From the NCBI RefSeq assembly GCF_011881725.1, contig NZ_JAATUR010000034.1:1-52454 (forward strand): DNA of 52,454 bases, written 5' to 3'. The translations under genes were made by a program, and so were the position numbers. The notes under the pieces are model-generated. The model was given only the letters and a program-made list of their open reading frames with translations. It was not told the DNA's origin and did not search any database. The number at the start of each line of letters is the position of its first letter. The stretch's first letter is position 1. Source of the stretch: Escherichia coli (GTDB lineage Bacteria > Pseudomonadota > Gammaproteobacteria > Enterobacterales > Enterobacteriaceae). This document shows positions 43,714 to 52,454 of this stretch, piece by piece.

Positions 43714-43741
43714 GCCGGATAAAGGTAAGTCCTTATCCGGC
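43714..43741. repeat. REP-like hairpin after proY
   Basis: GCCGGATAA(A)GG and CCTTATCCGGC form an 11-pair stem with a bulged A and the loop TAAGT. It is shorter than a full REP and probably marks the proY 3' end. Confidence 0.65.
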
Positions 43742-43766
43742 TATTCCGAAAGTTATCCGCCCCCGT

Positions 43767-43776
43767 CCTCCTCCCC
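43767..43776 (-). promoter_or_regulatory. Candidate MalT box of malZ
   Basis: Read on the minus strand, GGGGAGGAGG fits the MalT consensus GGGGA(T/G)GAGG. It lies 79 bases before the malZ start. malZ belongs to the MalT regulon in E. coli; a single site in this orientation is plausible but unproven. Confidence 0.55.
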
Positions 43777-43854
43777 CAAATATCCTTCAGATGATGATTG
43801 ATCCTGCATTAGGCTATGGCAAGGTGATCACATTTTAATCGCAGGGGAATTATG

Positions 43855-45669
43855 ATGTTGAATGCATGGCACTTGCCGGTGTCCCCGTTTGTTAAGCAAA
43901 GCAAAGATCAACTGCTTATTACATTGTGGCTAACGGGCGAAGAGCCGCCACAGCGCATTATGTTGCGCATGGAAAACGATAACGAAGAAACATCAGTACC
44001 GATGCATAAACAGCGCAGCCAGCCGGAACCTGGCGTGACGGCGTGGAGGGGGACGCTTTCTCTCTCCACCGGGCAACCACGGCGGCGCTACAGTTTCAAA
44101 TTGCTGTGGCACGATCGCCAGCGTTGGTTTACGCCGCAGGGTTTCAGCCCAATACCGCCAGCACGGCTGGAACAGTTTGCCGTCGATGTGCCGGATATCG
44201 GACCACAATGGGCAGCGGATCAGATTTTTTATCAGATCTTCCCGGATCGTTTTGCCCGGAGTCTGCCTCGTAATGCCGGGCAGGATCATGTTTATTACCA
44301 TCACGCAGCCGGACAAGAGATCATATTGCGAGACTGGGACGATCCGGTTACCGCACAGGCGGGTGGATCAACGTTCTATGGCGGCGATCTGGACGGGATA
44401 AGCGAAAAACTGCCGTACCTGAAAAAACTCGGTGTGACGGCGTTGTATCTTAATCCGGTGTTTAAAGCACCCAGCGTGCATAAATACGATACTGAAGATT
44501 ATCGCCACGTTGATCCGCAGTTTGGCGGTGACGGGGCGTTGTTGCGTTTGAGGCACAATACGCAGCAACAGGGAATGCGGCTGATGCTGGACGGCGTGTT
44601 TAACCACAGTGGCGATTCTCATGCCTGGTTTGACAGACACAATCGAGGGACGGGCGGCGCTTGTCATAACCCCGAATCGCCCTGGCGCGACTGGTACTCG
44701 TTTCGCGATGACGGCACGGCGCTCGACTGGCTGGGCTATGCCAGCCTGCCAAAACTGGATTATCAGTCGGAAAGTCTGGTGAATGAAATTTATCGCAGTG
44801 AAGACAGCATTGTCCGTCACTGGCTGAAAGCGCCGTGGAATATGGACGGCTGGCGGCTGGATGTGGTGCATATGCTGGGGGAAGCAGGGGGGGCACGCAA
44901 TAATTTGCAGCATGTCGCCGGCATCACTGAGGCGGCGAAAGAAACCCAGCCGGAAGCGTTCATTGTCGGTGAATATTTTGGCGATGCGCGGCAATGGTTA
45001 CAGGCCGATGTGGAAGATGCATCGATGAATTATCGCGGCTTTACTTTTCCGTTGTGGGGCTTTCTCGCTAATACCGACGTCTCTTACGATCCGCAGCAGA
45101 TTGACGCTCAAATCTGTATGACCTGGATGGACAATTACCGTGCCGGGCTTTCTCATCAACAGCAACTGCGTATGTTTAATCAGCTCGATAGTCATGATAC
45201 CGCGCGGTTTAAAACGTTACTCGGGCGGGATGTCGCGCGTCTGCCACTGGCGGTCGTCTGGCTGTTCACCTGGCCTGGCGTGCCGTGTATTTATTATGGC
45301 GATGAAGTGGGAGTGGACGGCAAAAATGATCCGTTTTGTCGTAAACCGTTTCCCTGGGATCCGGAAAAACAAGATACGGAGCTATTCTCGCTGTACCAGC
45401 GGATGATTGCGCTGCGTAAGAAAAGTCAGGCGCTGCGTCGTGGCGGCTGTCAGGTGCTGTATGCCGAAGATAACGTGGTGGTGTTTGTGCGAGTGCTCAA
45501 TCAGCAGCGTGTGCTGGTGGCAATAAACCGTGGTGAAGCGTGTGAAGTGGTGCTATCTGCGTCACCTTTGCTTAATGTCGCGCAATGGCAATGCAAAGAA
45601 GGGCATGGGCAACTGACGGACGGGATTCTGGCTTTGCCTGTCATTTCGGCTACGGTATGGATGAACTAA
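43855..45669 (+). CDS. malZ: MalZ, maltodextrin glucosidase
   Basis: Cytosolic GH13 enzyme of 604 aa that removes glucose from the reducing end of maltotriose and longer maltodextrins. It has an N-terminal beta domain (about 1-120) and an (alpha/beta)8 barrel. The catalytic residues are D336 ([10 protein letters not shown]), E373 (IVGEYFGD) and D448 ([10 protein letters not shown]). Two ATGs lie in tandem, 43852 and 43855; the second has the better spacing to AGGGG. It ends four bases from convergent acpH with no terminator between. Confidence 0.97.
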   Translation: MLNAWHLPVSPFVKQSKDQLLITLWLTGEEPPQRIMLRMENDNEETSVPMHKQRSQPEPGVTAWRGTLSLSTGQPRRRYSFKLLWHDRQRWFTPQGFSPIPPARLEQFAVDVPDIGPQWAADQIFYQIFPDRFARSLPRNAGQDHVYYHHAAGQEIILRDWDDPVTAQAGGSTFYGGDLDGISEKLPYLKKLGVTALYLNPVFKAPSVHKYDTEDYRHVDPQFGGDGALLRLRHNTQQQGMRLMLDGVFNHSGDSHAWFDRHNRGTGGACHNPESPWRDWYSFRDDGTALDWLGYASLPKLDYQSESLVNEIYRSEDSIVRHWLKAPWNMDGWRLDVVHMLGEAGGARNNLQHVAGITEAAKETQPEAFIVGEYFGDARQWLQADVEDASMNYRGFTFPLWGFLANTDVSYDPQQIDAQICMTWMDNYRAGLSHQQQLRMFNQLDSHDTARFKTLLGRDVARLPLAVVWLFTWPGVPCIYYGDEVGVDGKNDPFCRKPFPWDPEKQDTELFSLYQRMIALRKKSQALRRGGCQVLYAEDNVVVFVRVLNQQRVLVAINRGEACEVVLSASPLLNVAQWQCKEGHGQLTDGILALPVISATVWMN

Positions 45670-45673
45670 CGTT

Positions 45674-46255
45674 TTATAACGCCTTGTGTGATGCTTGCGC
45701 CATCATCCGCGGATAAAACTGCCAGAAGCGGGTTTCGAGGGCGTCGTAATGGGCGTCTAAATCGTACCAGGAGTCACGCAGGGCATCCAGACGAGGGCGA
45801 CGGCTTGCCATGCCGTTTAACACGCTCTGGATGAAGCCCATATCGCGATAGCGCACCAGCCACTGCTCTGACCATAAGTAGTTATTCAGATTGATAAAGC
45901 GTGGCGGCGAGTCCGGCAGAATGGTGATCACTTGCTCGCGGGCATAACAGACAAATTCCTGTAGCGGAAAATCGGGCGACAGCTGTGACCAGTGGCGGGA
46001 AAGAAAGTGATCCCACATCACATCCAGCGTAATAGGCGCAACACGGCGAGTTTCATTGCGAAACCACTCCCTTGCTTCGCGAACTTCCGGCAGATTGTCG
46101 GTTAATACGTCGATACGCCGATGCATATGAATACCTGCGACCACGTCGGGCGGAAAACTGTCGTCAGGATTTCCGCGAACAAAATCAGCCAGTAAGTTGC
46201 CAGAGAGCGAGCTTTCTGCCAGGTGAGCTAGATGCAGGTGAGCTAAAAAATTCAT
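45674..46255 (-). CDS. acpH: AcpH, acyl-carrier-protein phosphodiesterase
   Basis: Removes the 4'-phosphopantetheine arm from acyl carrier protein; 193 aa. HD-like features fit a metal-dependent phosphohydrolase: [10 protein letters not shown] near the start, [11 protein letters not shown], and [12 protein letters not shown]. The start at 46255 is the first residue of [10 protein letters not shown]; the frame is open 19 codons further through an ERIC repeat. The ribosome site AAGGA and spacer lie within the ERIC element. Confidence 0.95.
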   Translation of the reverse strand: MNFLAHLHLAHLAESSLSGNLLADFVRGNPDDSFPPDVVAGIHMHRRIDVLTDNLPEVREAREWFRNETRRVAPITLDVMWDHFLSRHWSQLSPDFPLQEFVCYAREQVITILPDSPPRFINLNNYLWSEQWLVRYRDMGFIQSVLNGMASRRPRLDALRDSWYDLDAHYDALETRFWQFYPRMMAQASHKAL

Positions 46256-46382
46256 ATACACTTCATCCTTCAAACTGCCTCTTCGTTGGCTGCCTTCACT
46301 CACCCCAGTCACTTACTTAATGTAAGCTCCTGGGGACTCATTCAGTTGCCATCTCGATGCATCTTGAATGATTTTGTGTATA
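46255..46382. repeat. ERIC (IRU) element, 128 bases
   Basis: The ends are inverted (TATACAC at 46255, GTGTATA at 46382). The centre carries the hallmark ERIC core: the plus strand reads CACCCCAGTCACTTACTT and then TGTAAGCTCCTGGGGA. It is nearly full length and lies between the divergent acpH and queA genes. Its left end touches the acpH start codon. Confidence 0.9.
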
Positions 46383-46473
46383 GATTATGTCATCCATCAA
46401 GGAGGGTAAAGGTTGCAGGGAGAGCGCCCCGGCACTAGACTACCCGCCTCTTATTTTAGTCTGAGTCAGTGTC

Positions 46474-47544
46474 ATGCGCGTTACAGATTTCTCCTTTGAA
46501 TTGCCCGAATCCCTGATTGCCCATTATCCAATGCCTGAACGCAGTAGCTGTCGTTTACTGTCGCTGGACGGGCCAACGGGCGCGCTGACGCACGGTACTT
46601 TCACCGATTTACTCGACAAGCTCAACCCCGGCGATCTTCTGGTTTTTAACAATACCCGCGTGATCCCGGCGCGCCTGTTTGGGCGTAAAGCCAGCGGCGG
46701 CAAGATTGAAGTGCTGGTTGAGCGGATGCTCGACGACAAACGCATTCTTGCGCATATTCGCGCCTCGAAAGCGCCAAAACCGGGCGCAGAACTGCTGCTG
46801 GGCGATGACGAAAGCATCAAAGCAACAATGACCGCTCGCCACGGCGCACTGTTTGAAGTCGAATTTAATGATGAACGTTCGGTGCTGGATATCCTCAACA
46901 GCATCGGCCATATGCCGCTGCCGCCGTACATCGACCGTCCGGACGAAGATGCAGACCGCGAACTTTATCAAACAGTTTATAGCGAAAAACCGGGCGCGGT
47001 TGCTGCCCCGACTGCTGGGCTGCATTTTGACGAACCTTTGCTGGAAAAATTACGCGCCAAAGGCGTTGAGATGGCATTCGTCACCCTGCATGTGGGGGCG
47101 GGTACGTTTCAGCCGGTACGCGTTGACACCATTGAAGATCACATCATGCACTCGGAATACGCTGAAGTGCCGCAGGATGTGGTAGATGCTGTGCTGGCGG
47201 CGAAAGCGCGCGGTAACCGGGTGATTGCGGTTGGCACCACTTCTGTTCGCTCGCTTGAGAGCGCGGCCCAGGCGGCGAAAAACGATCTTATCGAACCGTT
47301 TTTCAATGATACTCAAATCTTTATCTATCCCGGCTTCCAGTACAAAGTGGTCGATGCGCTGGTGACTAACTTCCACCTGCCAGAGTCGACGCTGATTATG
47401 CTGGTTTCGGCATTTGCCGGTTATCAACACACCATGAACGCCTATAAAGCGGCGGTAGAAGAGAAATATCGCTTTTTTAGTTACGGTGATGCGATGTTTA
47501 TCACGTACAATCCGCAGGCAATTAATGAGCGCGTCGGGGAGTAA
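46474..47544 (+). CDS. queA: QueA, S-adenosylmethionine:tRNA ribosyltransferase-isomerase
   Basis: Transfers and isomerises the ribose of S-adenosylmethionine onto preQ1 in tRNA to give epoxyqueuosine; 356 aa, cytosolic. Family signatures are [21 protein letters not shown] at the start (as F-L-P--LIA-PA-RS), [12 protein letters not shown], and [15 protein letters not shown] with [10 protein letters not shown]. First gene of queA-tgt-yajC-secD-secF; tgt follows after 54 bases and acts one step earlier in the same pathway. Confidence 0.98.
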   Translation: MRVTDFSFELPESLIAHYPMPERSSCRLLSLDGPTGALTHGTFTDLLDKLNPGDLLVFNNTRVIPARLFGRKASGGKIEVLVERMLDDKRILAHIRASKAPKPGAELLLGDDESIKATMTARHGALFEVEFNDERSVLDILNSIGHMPLPPYIDRPDEDADRELYQTVYSEKPGAVAAPTAGLHFDEPLLEKLRAKGVEMAFVTLHVGAGTFQPVRVDTIEDHIMHSEYAEVPQDVVDAVLAAKARGNRVIAVGTTSVRSLESAAQAAKNDLIEPFFNDTQIFIYPGFQYKVVDALVTNFHLPESTLIMLVSAFAGYQHTMNAYKAAVEEKYRFFSYGDAMFITYNPQAINERVGE

Positions 47545-47583
47545 TTCCGCGGCGCTGGTTTAAACGTTGGACTGTTTTTCTGA

Positions 47584-48726
<1,143 letters not shown>

Positions 48727-48748
48727 TATTAATAATGAGGGAAATTTA

Positions 48749-49081
48749 ATGAGCTTTTTTATTTCTGATGCGGTAGCGGCAACGGGTGCTCCGGCACAAG
48801 GTAGCCCGATGTCTTTGATTTTGATGCTGGTGGTATTCGGTCTGATTTTTTATTTCATGATCCTGCGCCCACAGCAGAAGCGCACCAAAGAACACAAAAA
48901 GCTGATGGACTCCATCGCGAAAGGTGATGAAGTGCTGACGAACGGTGGCCTGGTTGGTCGCGTAACCAAAGTAGCGGAAAACGGCTACATTGCTATCGCG
49001 CTGAATGACACCACTGAAGTAGTTATCAAACGTGACTTCGTAGCCGCCGTTCTGCCGAAAGGCACCATGAAGGCGCTGTAA
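48749..49081 (+). CDS. yajC: YajC, Sec translocon accessory subunit
   Basis: Inner-membrane protein of 110 aa from the ATG at 48749 (TGAGGGAAA upstream). One membrane helix spans about 19-41 (SLILMLVVFGLIFYFMILRP), followed by a basic segment QQKRTKEHKK and a small cytosolic domain of about 60 residues. It joins SecD and SecF next to SecYEG and is also reported with the AcrB pump. secD starts 27 bases later. Confidence 0.98.
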   Translation: MSFFISDAVAATGAPAQGSPMSLILMLVVFGLIFYFMILRPQQKRTKEHKKLMDSIAKGDEVLTNGGLVGRVTKVAENGYIAIALNDTTEVVIKRDFVAAVLPKGTMKAL

Positions 49082-49108
49082 TTAAAATTTTTCCCTAAGG
49101 GAATTGCC

Positions 49109-50956
49109 GTGTTAAACCGTTATCCTTTGTGGAAGTACGTCATGCTGATCGTGGTGATTGTCATCGGTCTGCTGTATGCGCTTCCCAACCTGTTTGGTGA
49201 GGATCCGGCTGTTCAGATCACTGGCGCGCGCGGAGTCGCCGCCAGTGAGCAAACGCTGATCCAGGTCCAGAAAACGTTACAAGAAGAAAAAATAACTGCT
49301 AAGTCTGTGGCACTGGAAGAGGGCGCTATTCTTGCGCGCTTCGACTCCACTGACACCCAGCTGCGCGCTCGTGAAGCATTAATGGGCGTTATGGGTGACA
49401 AATACGTCGTGGCGCTTAACCTTGCCCCGGCCACGCCGCGCTGGTTGGCAGCTATTCACGCTGAGCCGATGAAGCTCGGCCTTGACCTGCGTGGCGGCGT
49501 TCACTTCCTTATGGAAGTAGATATGGACACCGCGCTTGGCAAACTCCAGGAACAAAATATCGATAGCCTGCGCAGCGATCTGCGCGAAAAAGGCATCCCG
49601 TATACCACCGTTCGTAAAGAAAACAACTACGGCCTGAGCATCACTTTCCGCGATGCTAAAGCTCGTGATGAAGCCATTGCGTACCTGAGCAAGCGCCATC
49701 CGGATCTGGTGATTAGCAGCCAGGGCAGCAACCAGTTGCGTGCGGTAATGAGCGATGCGCGTTTGAGTGAAGCCCGCGAGTATGCGGTGCAGCAGAACAT
49801 CAATATCCTGCGTAACCGTGTGAACCAACTTGGTGTGGCTGAGCCGGTGGTACAACGCCAGGGGGCTGACCGCATCGTTGTAGAACTGCCTGGTATCCAG
49901 GACACCGCGCGTGCGAAAGAGATCTTGGGTGCGACGGCAACGCTGGAATTCCGTCTGGTAAACACCAACGTTGATCAGGCTGCTGCGGCATCTGGCCGCG
50001 TACCGGGCGACTCTGAAGTGAAACAGACCCGCGAAGGTCAGCCGGTTGTGCTGTACAAACGCGTAATTCTGACCGGTGACCATATTACCGACTCCACTTC
50101 CAGCCAGGACGAATACAACCAGCCGCAGGTTAACATCTCGCTCGATAGCGCAGGTGGTAACATCATGTCTAACTTCACTAAGGACAATATCGGCAAACCG
50201 ATGGCGACCCTGTTTGTGGAGTACAAAGACAGCGGTAAGAAAGACGCTAACGGGCGTGCGGTTCTGGTGAAACAGGAAGAGGTAATTAACATTGCGAATA
50301 TCCAGTCTCGTCTGGGTAACAGCTTCCGTATCACCGGTATCAACAACCCGAACGAAGCCCGTCAGCTGTCGCTGCTGCTGCGTGCCGGTGCGTTGATTGC
50401 GCCAATTCAGATTGTTGAAGAACGTACCATTGGTCCGACCCTGGGTATGCAGAACATTGAACAGGGACTGGAGGCGTGTCTCGCCGGTCTGCTGGTTTCT
50501 ATTCTGTTCATGATCATCTTCTATAAGAAGTTTGGTCTGATTGCGACCAGTGCTCTGATTGCGAACTTGATCTTGATTGTCGGCATTATGTCGCTGCTGC
50601 CTGGCGCGACGCTGAGTATGCCGGGTATCGCGGGTATCGTCTTAACCCTTGCGGTAGCGGTCGATGCGAACGTACTGATCAACGAACGTATTAAAGAAGA
50701 GTTAAGCAACGGGCGTACTGTTCAGCAGGCAATTGATGAAGGTTATCGTGGCGCGTTCAGTTCCATCTTTGATGCGAACATCACCACGCTGATTAAAGTC
50801 ATCATCCTGTACGCAGTGGGTACCGGGGCAATTAAAGGGTTCGCGATTACTACCGGTATCGGTGTGGCGACGTCGATGTTTACCGCGATTGTCGGTACGC
50901 GTGCCATCGTAAACCTGCTATATGGCGGCAAGCGCGTCAAGAAGCTGTCAATCTGA
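49109..50956 (+). CDS. secD: SecD, proton-driven protein export subunit
   Basis: Inner-membrane RND-type protein of 615 aa that pulls exported proteins through SecYEG on the periplasmic side, using the proton gradient with SecF. The start is GTG at 49109 behind AAGGGA. Helix 1 is at about 9-27, a large periplasmic region follows (to about 450), then five helices. Motifs include [16 protein letters not shown] after the first part and [17 protein letters not shown], whose acidic residue is central to proton flow. secF begins 10 bases on. Confidence 0.99.
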   Translation: MLNRYPLWKYVMLIVVIVIGLLYALPNLFGEDPAVQITGARGVAASEQTLIQVQKTLQEEKITAKSVALEEGAILARFDSTDTQLRAREALMGVMGDKYVVALNLAPATPRWLAAIHAEPMKLGLDLRGGVHFLMEVDMDTALGKLQEQNIDSLRSDLREKGIPYTTVRKENNYGLSITFRDAKARDEAIAYLSKRHPDLVISSQGSNQLRAVMSDARLSEAREYAVQQNINILRNRVNQLGVAEPVVQRQGADRIVVELPGIQDTARAKEILGATATLEFRLVNTNVDQAAAASGRVPGDSEVKQTREGQPVVLYKRVILTGDHITDSTSSQDEYNQPQVNISLDSAGGNIMSNFTKDNIGKPMATLFVEYKDSGKKDANGRAVLVKQEEVINIANIQSRLGNSFRITGINNPNEARQLSLLLRAGALIAPIQIVEERTIGPTLGMQNIEQGLEACLAGLLVSILFMIIFYKKFGLIATSALIANLILIVGIMSLLPGATLSMPGIAGIVLTLAVAVDANVLINERIKEELSNGRTVQQAIDEGYRGAFSSIFDANITTLIKVIILYAVGTGAIKGFAITTGIGVATSMFTAIVGTRAIVNLLYGGKRVKKLSI

Positions 50957-50966
50957 GGAGTGCGAT

Positions 50967-51938
50967 GTGGCACAGGAATATACTGTTGAACAACTAAACC
51001 ACGGCCGTAAAGTCTATGACTTTATGCGCTGGGACTACTGGGCTTTCGGCATCTCTGGTCTGCTGTTAATTGCCGCGATCGTCATTATGGGCGTGCGCGG
51101 CTTTAACTGGGGGCTGGATTTCACCGGTGGTACGGTTATTGAAATCACGCTCGAAAAACCGGCTGAAATTGATGTGATGCGTGATGCATTGCAGAAAGCG
51201 GGCTTTGAAGAGCCGATGCTGCAAAACTTCGGTAGCAGCCACGACATCATGGTCCGCATGCCGCCTGCTGAAGGCGAAACAGGTGGTCAGGTGCTGGGCA
51301 GCAAAGTTCTGAAGGTGATTAACGAAGCGACCAATCAGAACGCGGCTGTGAAGCGTATTGAGTTCGTTGGCCCGAGCGTGGGGGCAGACCTTGCGCAAAC
51401 CGGCGCCATGGCGTTGTTGGTAGCGCTGCTGTCTATCCTGGTGTACGTAGGTTTCCGCTTTGAGTGGCGACTGGCGGCAGGGGTAGTAATCGCGCTGGCG
51501 CACGACGTTATCATTACGCTGGGTATTTTGTCGTTATTCCATATTGAGATTGACCTGACCATTGTTGCATCGTTGATGTCGGTCATCGGTTACTCACTTA
51601 ACGACAGTATCGTGGTATCGGACCGTATTCGTGAAAACTTCCGCAAAATTCGTCGCGGTACACCTTACGAAATCTTTAACGTGTCCTTGACCCAGACGTT
51701 GCATCGTACCTTGATCACATCCGGTACTACCTTGATGGTTATCCTGATGCTGTATCTCTTTGGTGGTCCGGTGCTGGAAGGCTTCTCGTTGACTATGCTT
51801 ATCGGTGTAACCATCGGTACCGCGTCTTCCATCTATGTTGCATCTGCGCTGGCCCTGAAACTGGGTATGAAGCGCGAGCACATGCTACAGCAGAAAGTGG
51901 AAAAAGAAGGGGCGGATCAGCCGTCAATTCTGCCTTAA
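50967..51938 (+). CDS. secF: SecF, proton-driven protein export subunit
   Basis: Partner of SecD, 323 aa with six membrane helices. The start is GTG at 50967, behind GAGGAG; the frame is open 15 codons further, overlapping secD. Motifs are [12 protein letters not shown] in the short periplasmic part and [18 protein letters not shown] in the membrane domain, with the conserved aspartate. Last gene of the queA-secF operon, with a terminator straight after. Confidence 0.99.
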   Translation: MAQEYTVEQLNHGRKVYDFMRWDYWAFGISGLLLIAAIVIMGVRGFNWGLDFTGGTVIEITLEKPAEIDVMRDALQKAGFEEPMLQNFGSSHDIMVRMPPAEGETGGQVLGSKVLKVINEATNQNAAVKRIEFVGPSVGADLAQTGAMALLVALLSILVYVGFRFEWRLAAGVVIALAHDVIITLGILSLFHIEIDLTIVASLMSVIGYSLNDSIVVSDRIRENFRKIRRGTPYEIFNVSLTQTLHRTLITSGTTLMVILMLYLFGGPVLEGFSLTMLIGVTIGTASSIYVASALALKLGMKREHMLQQKVEKEGADQPSILP

Positions 51939-51960
51939 TCAGGCTTTCCGTTGTTTATCT

Positions 51961-51991
51961 AAATCCCGGTCTTAGGATCGGGATTTTTTTT
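51961..51991 (+). terminator. Rho-independent terminator of queA-secF operon
   Basis: AAATCCCG (51961-51968) pairs with CGGGATTT (51979-51986 region), and the stem runs into eight Ts. It lies 22 bases after the secF stop codon. Confidence 0.92.
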
Positions 51992-52068
51992 ACTATTTTG
52001 ATGATTGCGAAAACCCCCACATCTTGGGAAACTGCGCGTAACCCTACATTTCATCCAGGTAACTTTTC

Positions 52069-52416
52069 ATGGCTATCATCCCAAAAAACTATGCGCGGTT
52101 AGAAAGCGGCTATCGCGAAAAAGCATTAAAGCTCTATCCGTGGGTCTGCGGTCGCTGTTCCCGTGAGTTTGTCTACTCCAACCTGCGTGAACTTACCGTT
52201 CACCACATTGATCACGACCATACCAATAACCCGGAAGATGGCAGTAACTGGGAATTGTTGTGTCTGTATTGCCACGATCATGAGCATTCGAAATATACCG
52301 AAGCGGATCAGTATGGTACGACCGTTATCGCAGGGGAAGATGCGCAGAAAGATGTCGGTGAAGCGAAGTACAACCCGTTCGCTGACCTGAAAGCGATGAT
52401 GAATAAGAAGAAGTGA
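52069..52416 (+). CDS. yajD: YajD, HNH nuclease family protein
   Basis: Cytosolic protein of 115 aa with an HNH fold. Zinc cysteines lie in CGRCSREF and LLCLYCHDHEH; the HNH core reads LTVHHIDHDHTNNPEDGSNW. The core histidines suggest a metal-dependent nuclease, but the substrate is unknown. Own promoter likely in the 130-base gap after secF. No phage genes are adjacent, though HNH proteins are often phage-borne. Confidence 0.92.
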   Translation: MAIIPKNYARLESGYREKALKLYPWVCGRCSREFVYSNLRELTVHHIDHDHTNNPEDGSNWELLCLYCHDHEHSKYTEADQYGTTVIAGEDAQKDVGEAKYNPFADLKAMMNKKK

Positions 52417-52430
52417 TTAAAACGCAAAAT

Positions 52431-52454
52431 TGCCTGATGCGCTACGCCTTATCA
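52431..52454. repeat. Start of a REP element, cut by the window end
   Basis: TGCCTGATGCG and CTACGCCTTATCA match the left part of a REP unit. The rest lies outside the window. Confidence 0.7.

Noticed and set aside
44368..44994. 208-codon minus-strand frame within malZ
   Set aside because: It is a shadow of malZ codons, without start signals or a recognisable domain.
52069..52416. yajD HNH protein as a phage remnant
   Set aside because: No integrase, phage gene, tRNA or att-like repeat is nearby, and the gene sits in the conserved backbone order.

Overview
The window is chromosomal DNA of Escherichia coli or a very close relative. Gene order and protein sequences from tauA rightwards (tauABCD, hemB, yaiV, ampH, sbmA-yaiW, ddlA, iraP, phoA-psiF, dgcC, proC, aroL-yaiA-aroM, rdgC, mak, araJ, sbcCD, phoBR, brnQ-proY-malZ, acpH, queA-tgt-yajC-secDF, yajD) are the familiar backbone of that species. 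REP/BIME elements and one ERIC element fit this. No rRNA, tRNA, CRISPR array, insertion sequence or prophage gene was seen, and no gene carries an evident frameshift.

Two accessory stretches stand out. The first (33-7824, minus strand) is a six-gene cluster read as response regulator, histidine kinase, MFS organophosphate-antiporter-like protein, then AfuA, AfuB and AfuC. The first three resemble UhpA, UhpB and UhpC. The last three form a binding-protein ABC importer of the Fbp/Afu type, a family described for hexose-phosphate uptake in enteric pathogens. The cluster reads as a self-contained sense-and-import module for sugar phosphates; 4-base and 1-base gene overlaps and an internal hairpin point to co-translation and tuned expression. 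The second (12524-15997) is an AT-rich promoter region followed by an intact 983-residue AIDA-type autotransporter of the EhaB/UpaC family.

The backbone, left to right. tauABCD (8095-11509) imports taurine and releases sulfite from it under sulfate starvation. hemB (11549-12523) makes porphobilinogen. yaiV, ampH, sbmA and yaiW (16086-20542) encode a regulator, a peptidoglycan peptidase, a peptide transporter and its lipoprotein partner. yaiY, yaiZ, ddlA and iraP (20604-23385) precede the phosphate-starvation pair phoA-psiF behind a clear Pho box. dgcC makes c-di-GMP; proC, yaiI, aroL-yaiA-aroM and ppnP cover proline, shikimate and nucleoside metabolism, with TyrR and TrpR sites in front of aroL.

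rdgC, mak and araJ (30560-33821) are followed by the SbcCD nuclease, divergent from phoBR with its own Pho box. brnQ, proY and malZ handle branched-chain amino acids, an amino-acid permease function and maltodextrins. acpH starts at the edge of an ERIC element. The queA-tgt-yajC-secD-secF operon joins queuosine tRNA modification to Sec-dependent export. The window ends just after yajD, inside a REP element. Gene-free stretches over 300 bases lie at 12524-13045, 17868-18218, 22663-23124, 30201-30559 and 40522-40928, and each is described.
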